DNA of 64,000 nucleotides from Pseudoalteromonas sp. CO133X. GTDB lineage: Bacteria; Pseudomonadota; Gammaproteobacteria; Enterobacterales; Alteromonadaceae. Below, one piece after another: positions 44,341 to 52,363 of the stretch. A model generated the notes under the pieces. It had not been told where the DNA came from. It worked only from the letters and a program-made list of their open reading frames with translations, and searched no databases. Location: the NCBI GenBank assembly GCA_004208945.1, contig SGPE01000030.1, forward strand, positions 496,001 to 560,000, in the 5' to 3' direction. Both the position numbers and the translations under genes were made by a program. Position 1 is the first letter of the stretch. Every line of letters starts with the position of its first letter.

Positions 44341-45825
44341 ATGTTGCTAAATAAAGCCAATCAACTCCTTGCAGAAAACAAATTAAAAAAAGCTGAATTT
44401 CACTTCAAAGCATTGTTAGATGCCAACCCTGAAAGTGGTGAAGCCCTATTTGGTCTAGGTAGAATTGCGCTACGCTTAGAGCGATATGACGCCGCTGTTT
44501 ACTTATTACAACGCGCTTGTGAGCGGCTTCCTTATATGCTTGAGCCTTTGCATGCACTTGCAGATGCGTTTAATGGTGTTTACTCTCCAAACGATGCTTT
44601 AACTGTGCTTGAGTATGCAAAGTCCATCGCCAGTCACAATCCTGAGCCTCATTACTACCTTGCTCAACACTACTTAACTTATGGCGAGCTAGATAAAGCG
44701 TACAGCACATTGCAACATGCTTTGACCATGGGTGACTACCCTGTAAAAGCCTATATTTTATTTGAACTTGTGCAGTTTGCACGGTTTAATCACGAGCAAA
44801 ACTACATACAAGAACTGCATCAGTTTCTCACACTCACAAATAACTTACGCTTAAAAATGGTTTGTTATTATGCGCTAGGTAAAAGCTACGATATTTTAGA
44901 CGACACAGACCAAGCATTTAATTACTTTACACTTGCCAACAAACTACAGTCTAAGTTAACAACATTTAAAACCGCAGCGCTTACGCCGTTTTACCACGAT
45001 ATTATTCAACATAATAGCCAGGCTTTAATCAATTCTCGCGATCGCTTTTTTAGTGGTACTATTACGCCAGTGTTTATTATTGGTATGCCCAGAAGTGGCT
45101 CAACTTTGCTTGAGCAAATGTTAATAAGCCATGATAGCTTTTCAAGCTTAGGCGAAGATGCAAGCATTAGTAATGAGGTAGTCGCGTATATTGAACAACA
45201 AACGCAGACCCCTTACCCTGCTTGCTTGGCGAAGCTTGATCAAGGGCTGATCAATCATGCCCGTAACATCTACATTGAACGAATAAAACAAGCGCCCCAA
45301 GTGCGCCCATTTATGATCAACAAACTACCCGCTAACTATCAATCTCTCGGCTTAATCTATTTGTTATTTCCAAATGCCAAGTTTATTAATATGCAGCGCG
45401 ACTACAATGCGATTGCATGGTCAGTCTTTAGCAATTATTTTGCTGAAAACGAACCCTACTTTTGCTCTCTCACTGAGTTCAAACAGTACTTTGATTTATA
45501 CACTCAGCTTATGGCACATTGGCAGCACATTATGCCAGAAGCGATTTTTGATCTTAACTATGAACAACTTGTTACAGAGCCAAAACAAACATTGCAATCT
45601 TTAAGCGAGTTTTTGACTATTAAATACAGTGACCACTTTTTAGATTTTTATAAATCGAACAAGCCTGTAGCGACACTCAGTAAAGCGGCTGTCAGGCAAC
45701 CGCTTTCAACAAAGGCAACAGAAAAATACAAACGCTACGAAGTAGCAATGCAAAAGCTTATGAGTGGTCCTCAAACCAATTCAGAAGATCAACAAACTGG
45801 TCCTGACGAGCCTGTGGGTGAGTAA
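44341..45825 (+). CDS. TPR-repeat sulfotransferase family protein
   Basis: A 494-residue fusion: N-terminal tetratricopeptide repeats (residues about 1-200, 'GEALFGLGRIALRLERYDAA' and 'EPHYYLAQHYLTYGELDKAY') and a C-terminal sulfotransferase domain with the PAPS 5'-phosphosulfate loop 'IGMPRSGSTLLEQML'. Family members transfer sulfate from PAPS to proteins or glycans. It follows the large TonB receptor gene, an arrangement I recall as frequent in this group, but a joint function is unproven. Its last 68 bases overlap the end of the convergent hydrolase gene. Confidence 0.88.
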   Translation: MLLNKANQLLAENKLKKAEFHFKALLDANPESGEALFGLGRIALRLERYDAAVYLLQRACERLPYMLEPLHALADAFNGVYSPNDALTVLEYAKSIASHNPEPHYYLAQHYLTYGELDKAYSTLQHALTMGDYPVKAYILFELVQFARFNHEQNYIQELHQFLTLTNNLRLKMVCYYALGKSYDILDDTDQAFNYFTLANKLQSKLTTFKTAALTPFYHDIIQHNSQALINSRDRFFSGTITPVFIIGMPRSGSTLLEQMLISHDSFSSLGEDASISNEVVAYIEQQTQTPYPACLAKLDQGLINHARNIYIERIKQAPQVRPFMINKLPANYQSLGLIYLLFPNAKFINMQRDYNAIAWSVFSNYFAENEPYFCSLTEFKQYFDLYTQLMAHWQHIMPEAIFDLNYEQLVTEPKQTLQSLSEFLTIKYSDHFLDFYKSNKPVATLSKAAVRQPLSTKATEKYKRYEVAMQKLMSGPQTNSEDQQTGPDEPVGE

Positions 45826-46660
45826 GCATGTTAATGTGGTCATAATCGACTTTATGACCATATTTTCGCCCATAAATAGTCATAGTTTGTTTACCTATAC
45901 CTGACTCAGCCATAAACTTTTCGATATCAATGGGCTGGCACAGTGCTTTGTCTTTAATCCCCGCAACATGCATGATAGGTGGTAACGATTTATCGGCTAA
46001 TGCTTTAGCGTAATCAAAACCATCATCAGTATCGATCCAAGGTTTGCGCTTAGCCCATTGCATACTTTGGTAATGGGATTTACGGGTTTCATCATCACTG
46101 CCCCACTTAAGTTTTTTAGCAGGAACAAAGCCATGCTTGCGGGCAACTAATGGCGCCAGTCCATACCAAATTAAATTACCTTGAATATACTTACTCGGAT
46201 GGTGGTTATACAAAGACCGCTTAGAGCCAAAATAAGCACACGCTTTTACATCGTCAATCAGCTCAGGAAAACGCGCAAATACACTGTTCATTAACACCCC
46301 GCCCCAAGAGTGTGCCACCCAATAACGAGCAGGCTCACCTTCAAGCTGTTTAATCTTTTCTAAAAATGCGGGAATATCTTCTAAAATAGCTTCAGTTTGA
46401 CCATACTTTGCATGCTTCGATATGGCAGGCTTACTCTCTCCACGACCACGTAAATCAGCTACATAGCAAACATAACCCTGCTCAGCTAAAAAAGGGGCCA
46501 AGCCTTTATTACTGTGGGTGTAAAAGATTTTGCCATTTTCTACGGCACCATGCATAAAAAACACTGCAGGCCCTTTGGCATCCGTTCTACTAATACGGCG
46601 TAAGTGTAATGTTTGGCTTTCGGCGAGCTTTATAAATACTGATTCTTGTTTAATCGTCAC
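45758..46660 (-). CDS. Alpha/beta hydrolase
   Basis: A 300-residue alpha/beta hydrolase. Oxyanion-region 'FFMHGAVENGKIF', 'VADLRGRGES', nucleophile Ser in 'YWVAHSWGGVLMN' and a C-terminal His in 'KYGHKVDYDHINML'. Substrate unknown; lipase or esterase-like action is likely. The GTG start at 46660 follows AAGG at good spacing. The 3' end overlaps the sulfotransferase gene by 68 bases on the opposite strand. Confidence 0.87.
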   Translation of the reverse strand: MTIKQESVFIKLAESQTLHLRRISRTDAKGPAVFFMHGAVENGKIFYTHSNKGLAPFLAEQGYVCYVADLRGRGESKPAISKHAKYGQTEAILEDIPAFLEKIKQLEGEPARYWVAHSWGGVLMNSVFARFPELIDDVKACAYFGSKRSLYNHHPSKYIQGNLIWYGLAPLVARKHGFVPAKKLKWGSDDETRKSHYQSMQWAKRKPWIDTDDGFDYAKALADKSLPPIMHVAGIKDKALCQPIDIEKFMAESGIGKQTMTIYGRKYGHKVDYDHINMLTHPQARQDQFVDLLNWFEDHS

Positions 46661-46916
46661 GTTTGACCTTTTTATTCTTAGAGACTCATCGTACCAGTAT
46701 TAAGTTACGCCAGTCTATTAAGCAAAGCAAGCATGATGCGATGAACTCTAATTGTATTTTTAAAGCCAAATATGTATCAAATGTTTAAAAAGTTAAACCC
46801 TAGAAATTTTGCTTTTAAAGCTGCCTCCTTTATTGAGCCTTACCATTTAATGAAACAATTCTCACAATTTGCAAAAATAAACCTCTAAAGTCACAATTAC
46901 CTTGTAAAGAATAAAC

Positions 46917-48143
46917 CTAGCTTTCTTCACTAGTATCTTGCCTAGAGAGTCGCTTTACCCAACTGTAACACCAACTCAAAAGAAAAATACCACTTAAAAT
47001 AAGTAAATATAAAGCAGAGATATTAATAACATCAAATACGTTCAAGAATTCTATTAGCTCACTTGCACTAAAAGAGCCTATGGGAAATGACAATAAAATT
47101 AGCATTGTTGAAATAGAGACAACATTAGTAATATTAGACTTATCAACTTCTTTCTGTCTTTCTGTATATAAAATAATAAGATTGATTGTACTCATCATTG
47201 TTATGACACTCCATGCAACAACCACTGCTACAAAACCTATCCTAATAGATAACAAATATATGCATAATGCAGTTACCAAGCCTGTGCACGTTAATAGTAA
47301 TTCTATATCAAACCTATAATTATAAATAAAAGACGTAATTCGTTTACCGACTAATAACCCAATAAAAGAAATGGCATAAACAATACCGACATCTACATCT
47401 GAAAGAAAATATTCTGTTTTAAGTAAAAACATAAATAAAGAAACAAAACAATTCAAACCAATACCAGCCATAAAAAACCGTAGAATAGCAAAAGAGAGAA
47501 ATCTTGATTCAATTATTATTTTGAATCCGTTTTTAATAGTTTTATAAAGGCTGCCAGTTTTCTCTAGCTCACGATCATGAAATACAATAAATAAAGTTAT
47601 AAACCAAGAAACTAAAAAGCCAAAACCAGTAAGAAGCAAAGCAGATTTATAGCTTATAACAGAAGCCACAACAGCTCCCAGCATAGGCCCCAGAATGGGA
47701 AAGAATGAATCTATAAAAGCGATCCCACCTGACACAGAATGGATTTGTTTTGATGTGAAAGCTCTTGGGATAGCACCATGAAAAAAGCTATGATAAGAAG
47801 TTGTTATAGATGCAATTAAAAATGAATATAATATATATAGCTCACTAGGCATTTCATCATGCCACAGACTAAATAAAGCTAAACACAATACAAATCCTAT
47901 AAAATCCATAAGCAGCAACAGTTTTTTATTATCGAAGCGCTCGGATACGTAGCCAACAAACAACGAAAAGAGAACGACAGGTAAAAATTGCGCTGCATAC
48001 GCCAAAGCCATTAGCTGTGCGGAGCTTGTTGCAGTAAATATATATAAGGGGGTGGCAAATTTGAAAATCCAATTTCCAGCAGACGAGATAAAATAAGCCA
48101 TCATTAGCAATGGCATATTTTGATTTTTCTTACAACTGCTCAT
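46917..48143 (-). CDS. MFS exporter of the peptide locus
   Basis: A 408-residue major facilitator with about 12 helices; 'ISSAGNWIFKFATPLYIF' opens the chain and 'FVGYVSERFDNKKLLLLMDF' is the loop 2-3 signature. The base composition is more AT-rich than the flanking core genes. The gene starts 25 bases after the HExxH protein gene and probably shares its transcript. In peptide natural-product loci such MFS proteins export the mature product or give self-resistance; that role is inferred from context. Confidence 0.85.
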   Translation of the reverse strand: MSSCKKNQNMPLLMMAYFISSAGNWIFKFATPLYIFTATSSAQLMALAYAAQFLPVVLFSLFVGYVSERFDNKKLLLLMDFIGFVLCLALFSLWHDEMPSELYILYSFLIASITTSYHSFFHGAIPRAFTSKQIHSVSGGIAFIDSFFPILGPMLGAVVASVISYKSALLLTGFGFLVSWFITLFIVFHDRELEKTGSLYKTIKNGFKIIIESRFLSFAILRFFMAGIGLNCFVSLFMFLLKTEYFLSDVDVGIVYAISFIGLLVGKRITSFIYNYRFDIELLLTCTGLVTALCIYLLSIRIGFVAVVVAWSVITMMSTINLIILYTERQKEVDKSNITNVVSISTMLILLSFPIGSFSASELIEFLNVFDVINISALYLLILSGIFLLSWCYSWVKRLSRQDTSEES

Positions 48144-48168
48144 AAATTAAGGCCTAATAAATCAAACG

Positions 48169-49107
48169 CTATGTCGCAGAAACGACTATCAAATCAACTT
48201 CTTTATTTATGGTTTGGTATATATTTAAACCTCGTTCAGTAAATTGACCATGCTGATCGATTATTTCTTTGCCATGATAGAAACGCCTCTTTGCACTTGA
48301 TAACATCTCTTGAAATTCTGCGTTTTTTTTCCATTCTTCCAAACACGATAAAGTATGAAATGTTTTAAAAATATTCCCCAACACATAGTGAGCATGAAAT
48401 AGCCCCGCCATAGGTCGCAAATCAGAGCGGAATGGAGCTGGATATTTTTCATTAGGTGAGTTTTTTATTAATTCATCATGTGCTTGCTCTAAGAATAATC
48501 TATGATGCGCCAACTCATGAATCAAATCTTCAAGATATGTGCATATAGAACTAGTTCCGTATGATCCAATAATCACACATCCGAATAACTTAACTGTTGA
48601 AGCAGAAGTAATAAACCGCGTGTCCGTAGGACCAGTAATTAGCAAATTAGGAATAAAGTTAACTAATTGTTGATAATATTCTGGCAAGTGAGTTTCAATG
48701 GTTGAAAGTGCTTTATATATTTTTTTCTTTTCCTGCTCTAAATCATTTGAAAAAGCACCAAATAAATAAGCTGCTTCATTGTTATCAGGTCTATCATATA
48801 TGGAACGAATCAATGCATGCTCTTCGCTTTTCATAAACATTTTATCCGCAAAAGTTACCTTTATTTCTGATAACTTATAATGATAACTATCTATAGCTTT
48901 TTGTAGGAAGGATTTAGCAGCCACTAAATCATTTTCCTCAATTTTCTTCAAACACGAAAAGTAGTAGCCATAAGTCATCCAACTAGGAGAAAGCTCTGAA
49001 GTATTATGAATTTCAACTTTCAATGCCTCACTCAAATATAAGATAGAGGCAGTTACTCTTTCATCAAAATATTTCTTTTTTTCCAGTAATTTTTCGAGTG
49101 TTTCCAT
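48169..49107 (-). CDS. HExxH-motif peptide-modifying enzyme (alpha-KG-HExxH beta-hydroxylase type)
   Basis: A 312-residue protein. 'EDLIHELAHHRLFLEQ' holds an HExxH motif (H197, E198, H201), followed by 'PFRSDLRPMAGLFHAHYVLG' (residues 225-244) with R231-P232 and H238. This matches, as I remember it, the HEXXH putative peptide-modification family (R-x-D-x-R-P-x-x-G-x-x-H), members of which are iron/alpha-ketoglutarate-dependent peptide beta-hydroxylases. An N-terminal helical half of about 150 residues may recognise the leader peptide. It lies 78 bases after the 30-residue peptide gene and before an MFS exporter gene. AAAGG is ten bases upstream of the ATG. Confidence 0.72.
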   Translation of the reverse strand: METLEKLLEKKKYFDERVTASILYLSEALKVEIHNTSELSPSWMTYGYYFSCLKKIEENDLVAAKSFLQKAIDSYHYKLSEIKVTFADKMFMKSEEHALIRSIYDRPDNNEAAYLFGAFSNDLEQEKKKIYKALSTIETHLPEYYQQLVNFIPNLLITGPTDTRFITSASTVKLFGCVIIGSYGTSSICTYLEDLIHELAHHRLFLEQAHDELIKNSPNEKYPAPFRSDLRPMAGLFHAHYVLGNIFKTFHTLSCLEEWKKNAEFQEMLSSAKRRFYHGKEIIDQHGQFTERGLNIYQTINKEVDLIVVSAT

Positions 49108-49145
49108 TGGAATTTAAACCTTTCAATATATGAAATACAAGAAAT

Positions 49146-49172
49146 CAAAGACAAAGCTAAGCTTTGTCTTTG
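49146..49172 (-). promoter_or_regulatory. Intercistronic hairpin (attenuator or processing site)
   Basis: CAAAGACAAAGC pairs perfectly with GCTTTGTCTTTG around a 3-base loop, 13 bases after the peptide stop and 38 bases before the enzyme ATG. No strong T-run follows, so partial termination or mRNA stabilisation is likelier than full termination. That would let the peptide be made in excess. Confidence 0.65.
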
Positions 49173-49185
49173 AGAAGTATTAGAG

Positions 49186-49278
49186 TTAAGACTTCTTAAC
49201 TTCATTTTTTGACCACAGTTTTACTGCAGTAAATAAAACACCTTTCGGATGAAATAATTTTTCTTTATTTATATTCAT
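49186..49278 (-). CDS. Putative 30-residue RiPP precursor peptide
   Basis: A 30-residue peptide starting at ATG 49278, with AAGGA seven bases upstream, which is the best ribosome-binding site near it. Sequence pieces: MNINKEKLFHPKG, then VLFTAVKLWSKNEVKKS. It is basic (seven Lys) with a central hydrophobic stretch, no Cys, one His-Pro and one Trp. A longer in-frame start at 49305 exists, but its Shine-Dalgarno is too far. It has its own promoter and operator-like repeat, and is followed by a HExxH modification enzyme and an MFS exporter. Precursor status is inferred from this context; the core and modified residues are not known. Confidence 0.55.
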   Translation of the reverse strand: MNINKEKLFHPKGVLFTAVKLWSKNEVKKS

Positions 49279-49304
49279 AATAAAATCCTTCAATTTATTT
49301 GACA

Positions 49305-49341
49305 TTTTTAAAGTGCACCTACAAAAGGTACACTTTAAAAA
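49305..49341. promoter_or_regulatory. Inverted repeat at the start of the peptide operon (candidate operator)
   Basis: TTTTTAAAGTGCACCT (49305-49320) and AGGTACACTTTAAAAA (49326-49341) form a 16-bp inverted repeat with one mismatch and a 5-base spacer. It overlaps the -10 and expected start of transcription on the minus strand, a position typical of a repressor operator. Confidence 0.55.
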
Positions 49342-49365
49342 TACCTTGAAAGGGCATAAAGTCAA
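49338..49365 (-). promoter_or_regulatory. Sigma-70 promoter of the peptide operon
   Basis: On the minus strand TTGACT (49360-49365), 16-base spacer, TATTTT (49338-49343). It would start transcription near 49331, about 50 bases ahead of the peptide ATG. Confidence 0.55.
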
Positions 49366-49723
49366 CATAAAAAACATCTTAATTTAACTGTTTTCACAAC
49401 CCATTAAATTACATTTGCAAAAAACAAAATAAAACCAAAAAGTTACAAAAGCCAATTTGGATATAAAGAAAGGTTTAGAAATAATTATTTAGTGAGAAAT
49501 CGTTTAGCAGCTATAAGAAACTTATACTATTAACCGATCACTTCCATTAATTTTAAGAAAATTTTCTAGGTATAAATTTAAATTTTTAAACTTATACTGA
49601 TAAAATATAAAGCTGAACTTTCCTATTTATAAAAATATGCATCTGTATTTATAAAATTAAGCTGAGTCAGTCTGGCTATCGTCACGCCTATGAAGTTAAA
49701 GGCAATATAATCATGTGACCGTT

Positions 49724-49990
49724 TTAGCAGTTGGAAAACGCGAGCGTAACGATGTTTATAGTAAAATGTACATACCACTTGCCACCGTAACTGAATAACC
49801 TATGGCGTTTAATAAAACCAGCAGGTAGCTTTTGTTTTTCTGAGTAATCGTTTGGCAGGCGAATATATAACTTATAATCCAGTCCAGTTTCTTGAGATTT
49901 TATTTGCAGAGTATGCGTATTTCGAATTTTAAATTCCGTCACTTCCTTGGCACTTAGAGACGCAGAGAAAAAACAACAGAAAAAGCTAGC
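49724..49990 (-). pseudogene. N-terminal remnant of a secreted alpha/beta esterase
   Basis: The open frame begins with a signal-like hydrophobic run (FFCCFFSASLSA, no ATG), then 'TLQIKSQETGLDYKLYIRLP' followed by NDYSEKQKLPAG, which is how esterase D/IroE-like hydrolases begin. The rest, including the GxSxG nucleophile region, is missing; the frame drifts into unrelated sequence. It has lost both its start codon and the catalytic part. It borders the peptide locus, so insertion there may have broken it. Bases 49366-49720 hold no other gene I can support. Confidence 0.55.
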
Positions 49991-50157
49991 TTATTAAAAT
50001 TAAAAATTATTTGTATTAAATTTCAGTGGGTTAAGAAAAATCTGTGAACTATTAAAAGTACAAACAACGCAACCACCTGACCTAACTTGCTGTACTGTAA
50101 ACACTAACGTTAAAACTAATCGAAGATGCCAAGCACTGAGAATCCCTTTGATCCGCC

Positions 50158-50670
50158 CTAATATGTATACTCTCTATTGAAACGTCGAACTTTAGTACGT
50201 ATATTTTTCATAGGGGATAACGTATTCAACTGGACCATACGCCCTAAAGTCCATTGCTCATACAACGCGACACCATATAACTCATGGTCACTTAAACTTG
50301 AAACAAGTAAAAGTATCTCGTTCACCGTAGACTCAAGCTCCCTGAGAAGAACATCGTATTTCCAATCACGATATTCTTCGTGGAAACTTTCGGCGAGTAA
50401 CCCCAGTTGATTCCATTTATAACCGGTTTCAGGGAAATCCACATGCTGATTTTGAGATTTTAGGTGGTGCCATTTAAGAACGAGCTTGCTCCAACCAATC
50501 AGGTAAGCCACTGTGTCACTAACGCTAATGATTGTACCTTTGACGTTTCCCTCTATGCCAAGCTTACGAGCTTTGCTTTGTGGAATTGAGCGATAATCAG
50601 CCATTAATTTTGGAAATGTTGAGTCTATAGCTAACTTCAATTCAATCTTATTTCTTGGTACAGAAGACAT
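50158..50670 (-). CDS. ClbS/DfsB family four-helix bundle protein
   Basis: A 170-residue protein of the ClbS/DfsB (DUF1706) family. The conserved opening 'RNKIELKLAIDSTFPKLMAD', 'VSDTVAYLIGWSKLVLKWH', 'VDFPETGYKWNQLGLLAESF' and the closing 'WTLGRMVQLNTLSPMKNIR' are all present and complete. ClbS of colibactin producers is a self-resistance cyclopropane hydrolase; most relatives are uncharacterised. AGAGG precedes the ATG. It is the first of several stand-alone accessory genes on this strand, and may protect against electrophilic metabolites (inference). Confidence 0.87.
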   Translation of the reverse strand: MSSVPRNKIELKLAIDSTFPKLMADYRSIPQSKARKLGIEGNVKGTIISVSDTVAYLIGWSKLVLKWHHLKSQNQHVDFPETGYKWNQLGLLAESFHEEYRDWKYDVLLRELESTVNEILLLVSSLSDHELYGVALYEQWTLGRMVQLNTLSPMKNIRTKVRRFNREYTY

Positions 50671-50780
50671 TTTAACCTCTATCTTAATACTACCCGTTAA
50701 GGGTGAGCAACATAATATAGCCGTTTCGGCCTACCACCTAAACACCAAAGCTAATGTGGTTGGAGCGTTTTATTAGGTTT

Positions 50781-51218
50781 TTATAGCTTAATAAGAGCGA
50801 GCATGTCTTGACCATCTTCGTCCATGCCAACCTCCTCAAAACCAAAACTAGAATAAAAGTCTTTTGCCACTGGGTTTTTGGGATTGTAGCAAATCTCGAT
50901 TTCCTTGATTGTCGAATCTGTCGTGATTTCTTTTAAAACCATCTTTAACGCTTTTCTTCCAATGCCCCTTTTCTGATGATGTTGGTCTACCATAAAACGC
51001 CAAATTGAAATTTTTGATGGGTTCTCTAAAACCCACATAAAAAAACCAACTGGCTGACCATTGTGGCAAATCGCTTTGCAGATATACCCTGAGTTATAAT
51101 GAGCTTCTACAAGAGACCACATGTTGCTAGCTACATACTCTTCTTGCTCATCGGTTACATCTAAATCACAAACAGCTTCGTAATTCGATTTACCTATTCC
51201 TTCCAGTGAAATATCCAT
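50781..51218 (-). CDS. GNAT family N-acetyltransferase
   Basis: A 145-residue GNAT. The acetyl-CoA loop is 'FMVDQHHQKRGIGRKALKMV' (Q/R-x-x-G-x-G/A) and the final motif is 'NPVAKDFYSSFGFEEVG'. The start at ATG 51218 is fixed by AAGGAG four bases upstream; a longer frame to 51272 lacks support. Resembles BltD/spermine-type acetyltransferases, but the substrate is not readable. Stand-alone gene. Confidence 0.85.
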   Translation of the reverse strand: MDISLEGIGKSNYEAVCDLDVTDEQEEYVASNMWSLVEAHYNSGYICKAICHNGQPVGFFMWVLENPSKISIWRFMVDQHHQKRGIGRKALKMVLKEITTDSTIKEIEICYNPKNPVAKDFYSSFGFEEVGMDEDGQDMLALIKL

Positions 51219-51438
51219 GTTACTCCTTAACCTTAATAATATTTGAACGATTAGTTCAATTCTTTGCCTCAAACCGTCTCGCGTTTCTACTTACGGATGT
51301 TTACTTTACGAGGTAATTAATTGATAAAGTTAACAAAAAACAAAGTTCTGTGATTCGCTCTTTATCGAAGCTTGGCTCAGTTAAAGAGCCAATCGTTAGC
51401 TAAAAGCTAAATTTGTGTGTGGGCTCTTGATTGCATAG

Positions 51439-51939
51439 TCATGCATATTTTAAGATGAGTTCAGTGCAACTTAATTGTTTATTATTTAATTTTATAAAGT
51501 TTGGTGTTGTACTAACAGCTTCAAAACCAAATTTGTGCAATATGTGCATTGAAGTAGGATTATTATTTAGCACTTGGGCGTTGAGTTGTTTTAAATTAAG
51601 CTTACTTTTTCCAATATCAATTAATTGCTCTAAACAGTAAGTTGCCACACCTTGAGATGTAAAATCTTTGCCAACACGATAACCGACATAAGCACTTTGG
51701 TCTGAAATATTTTTTAAGTTAGCTCTCGCGACAATAACATTATATTTAAGTATAACTCCGCAAAAGGCATTACCTGAATTTATTTGATTAAGTAGAGAAT
51801 CAATATGTTTATTAACACCGCTGTGAGAGTAAAAGTCATTAGGCCTTGGCGAAATATAACTTTCAAACCATTCTCTATTTTTCAATTCAAAGTCCAATAG
51901 TTTACTTACATGACTTTTAGTGAGGACTTCAAATTTCAT
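51439..51939 (-). CDS. GNAT family N-acetyltransferase (RimJ/RimL-like)
   Basis: A 166-residue GNAT with 'YVGYRVGKDFTSQGVATYCL' (acetyl-CoA pyrophosphate loop) and 'NNPTSMHILHKFGFEAV', the usual RimJ/RimL ending. AAAGG precedes the ATG. Substrate unknown; family members modify ribosomal-protein N-termini, antibiotics or small molecules. Second GNAT in this accessory patch, separate from the first by 220 bases with no gene. Confidence 0.83.
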   Translation of the reverse strand: MKFEVLTKSHVSKLLDFELKNREWFESYISPRPNDFYSHSGVNKHIDSLLNQINSGNAFCGVILKYNVIVARANLKNISDQSAYVGYRVGKDFTSQGVATYCLEQLIDIGKSKLNLKQLNAQVLNNNPTSMHILHKFGFEAVSTTPNFIKLNNKQLSCTELILKYA

Positions 51940-52077
51940 ATGTACCTTTAATGTGGTAGTAATTTAGAAAATATTCCAAGACTGCATACTTGTAAAGTTG
52001 ATACCGGTTGTCGTTCATTCTTAAACCAAGTGCAGTTGAATATCAAGACACATGTTAGTGGCGTCTAAGAGAGCTTG

Positions 52078-52296
52078 TTATAAATTACTTTCTACCATTT
52101 CTTTGATCGTTTTTGCTTTAACAAAGTGATCCAACTTATGAGTTTGGATCCACCATGTAGCCGCTTCCATTAGCAATTCAGGGCAATCATTTTTATTTTT
52201 AAAAAAGGCGTAAAATGACAGACCAACATTCTCTCCCTTGCTCTTCATTTTCTTATCGCAAACTTCCAGTATTTTGGCTCTCAATTCTTCTCTCAT
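52078..52296 (-). CDS. DUF6500 family protein
   Basis: A 72-residue protein matching DUF6500: 'MREELRAKILEVCDKKMKSK', 'NVGLSFYAFFKNKNDCPELL' and 'AATWWIQTHKLDHF'. Function unknown. AGGAAATTT precedes the ATG. Such genes are often found in integron cassettes and genomic islands of marine gammaproteobacteria (from memory); no convincing attC flanks it here. Confidence 0.8.
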   Translation of the reverse strand: MREELRAKILEVCDKKMKSKGENVGLSFYAFFKNKNDCPELLMEAATWWIQTHKLDHFVKAKTIKEMVESNL

Positions 52297-52363
52297 AAAT
52301 TTCCTGTCAATCTATTGTTTGTATTTTTAGTGCTATCAGCAGACTTTTACTATGTTACTAACT

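Noticed and set aside
49186..49377. Longer 63-residue reading of the peptide gene with several Cys
   Set aside because: The extra N-terminal part translates the promoter and inverted repeat; the ATG at 49278 has the only well-placed ribosome-binding site.
49660..49715. Plus-strand remnant reading GYRHAYEVKGNIIM then stop
   Set aside because: Only about 14 residues; it could be chance or the end of a lost gene, and no family could be assigned.
51940..52080. attC-like sequence (TTATAACAAGC...) downstream of the DUF6500 gene
   Set aside because: The left half looks like a cassette end, but no matching right end (GTTA core with complementary arm) was found.
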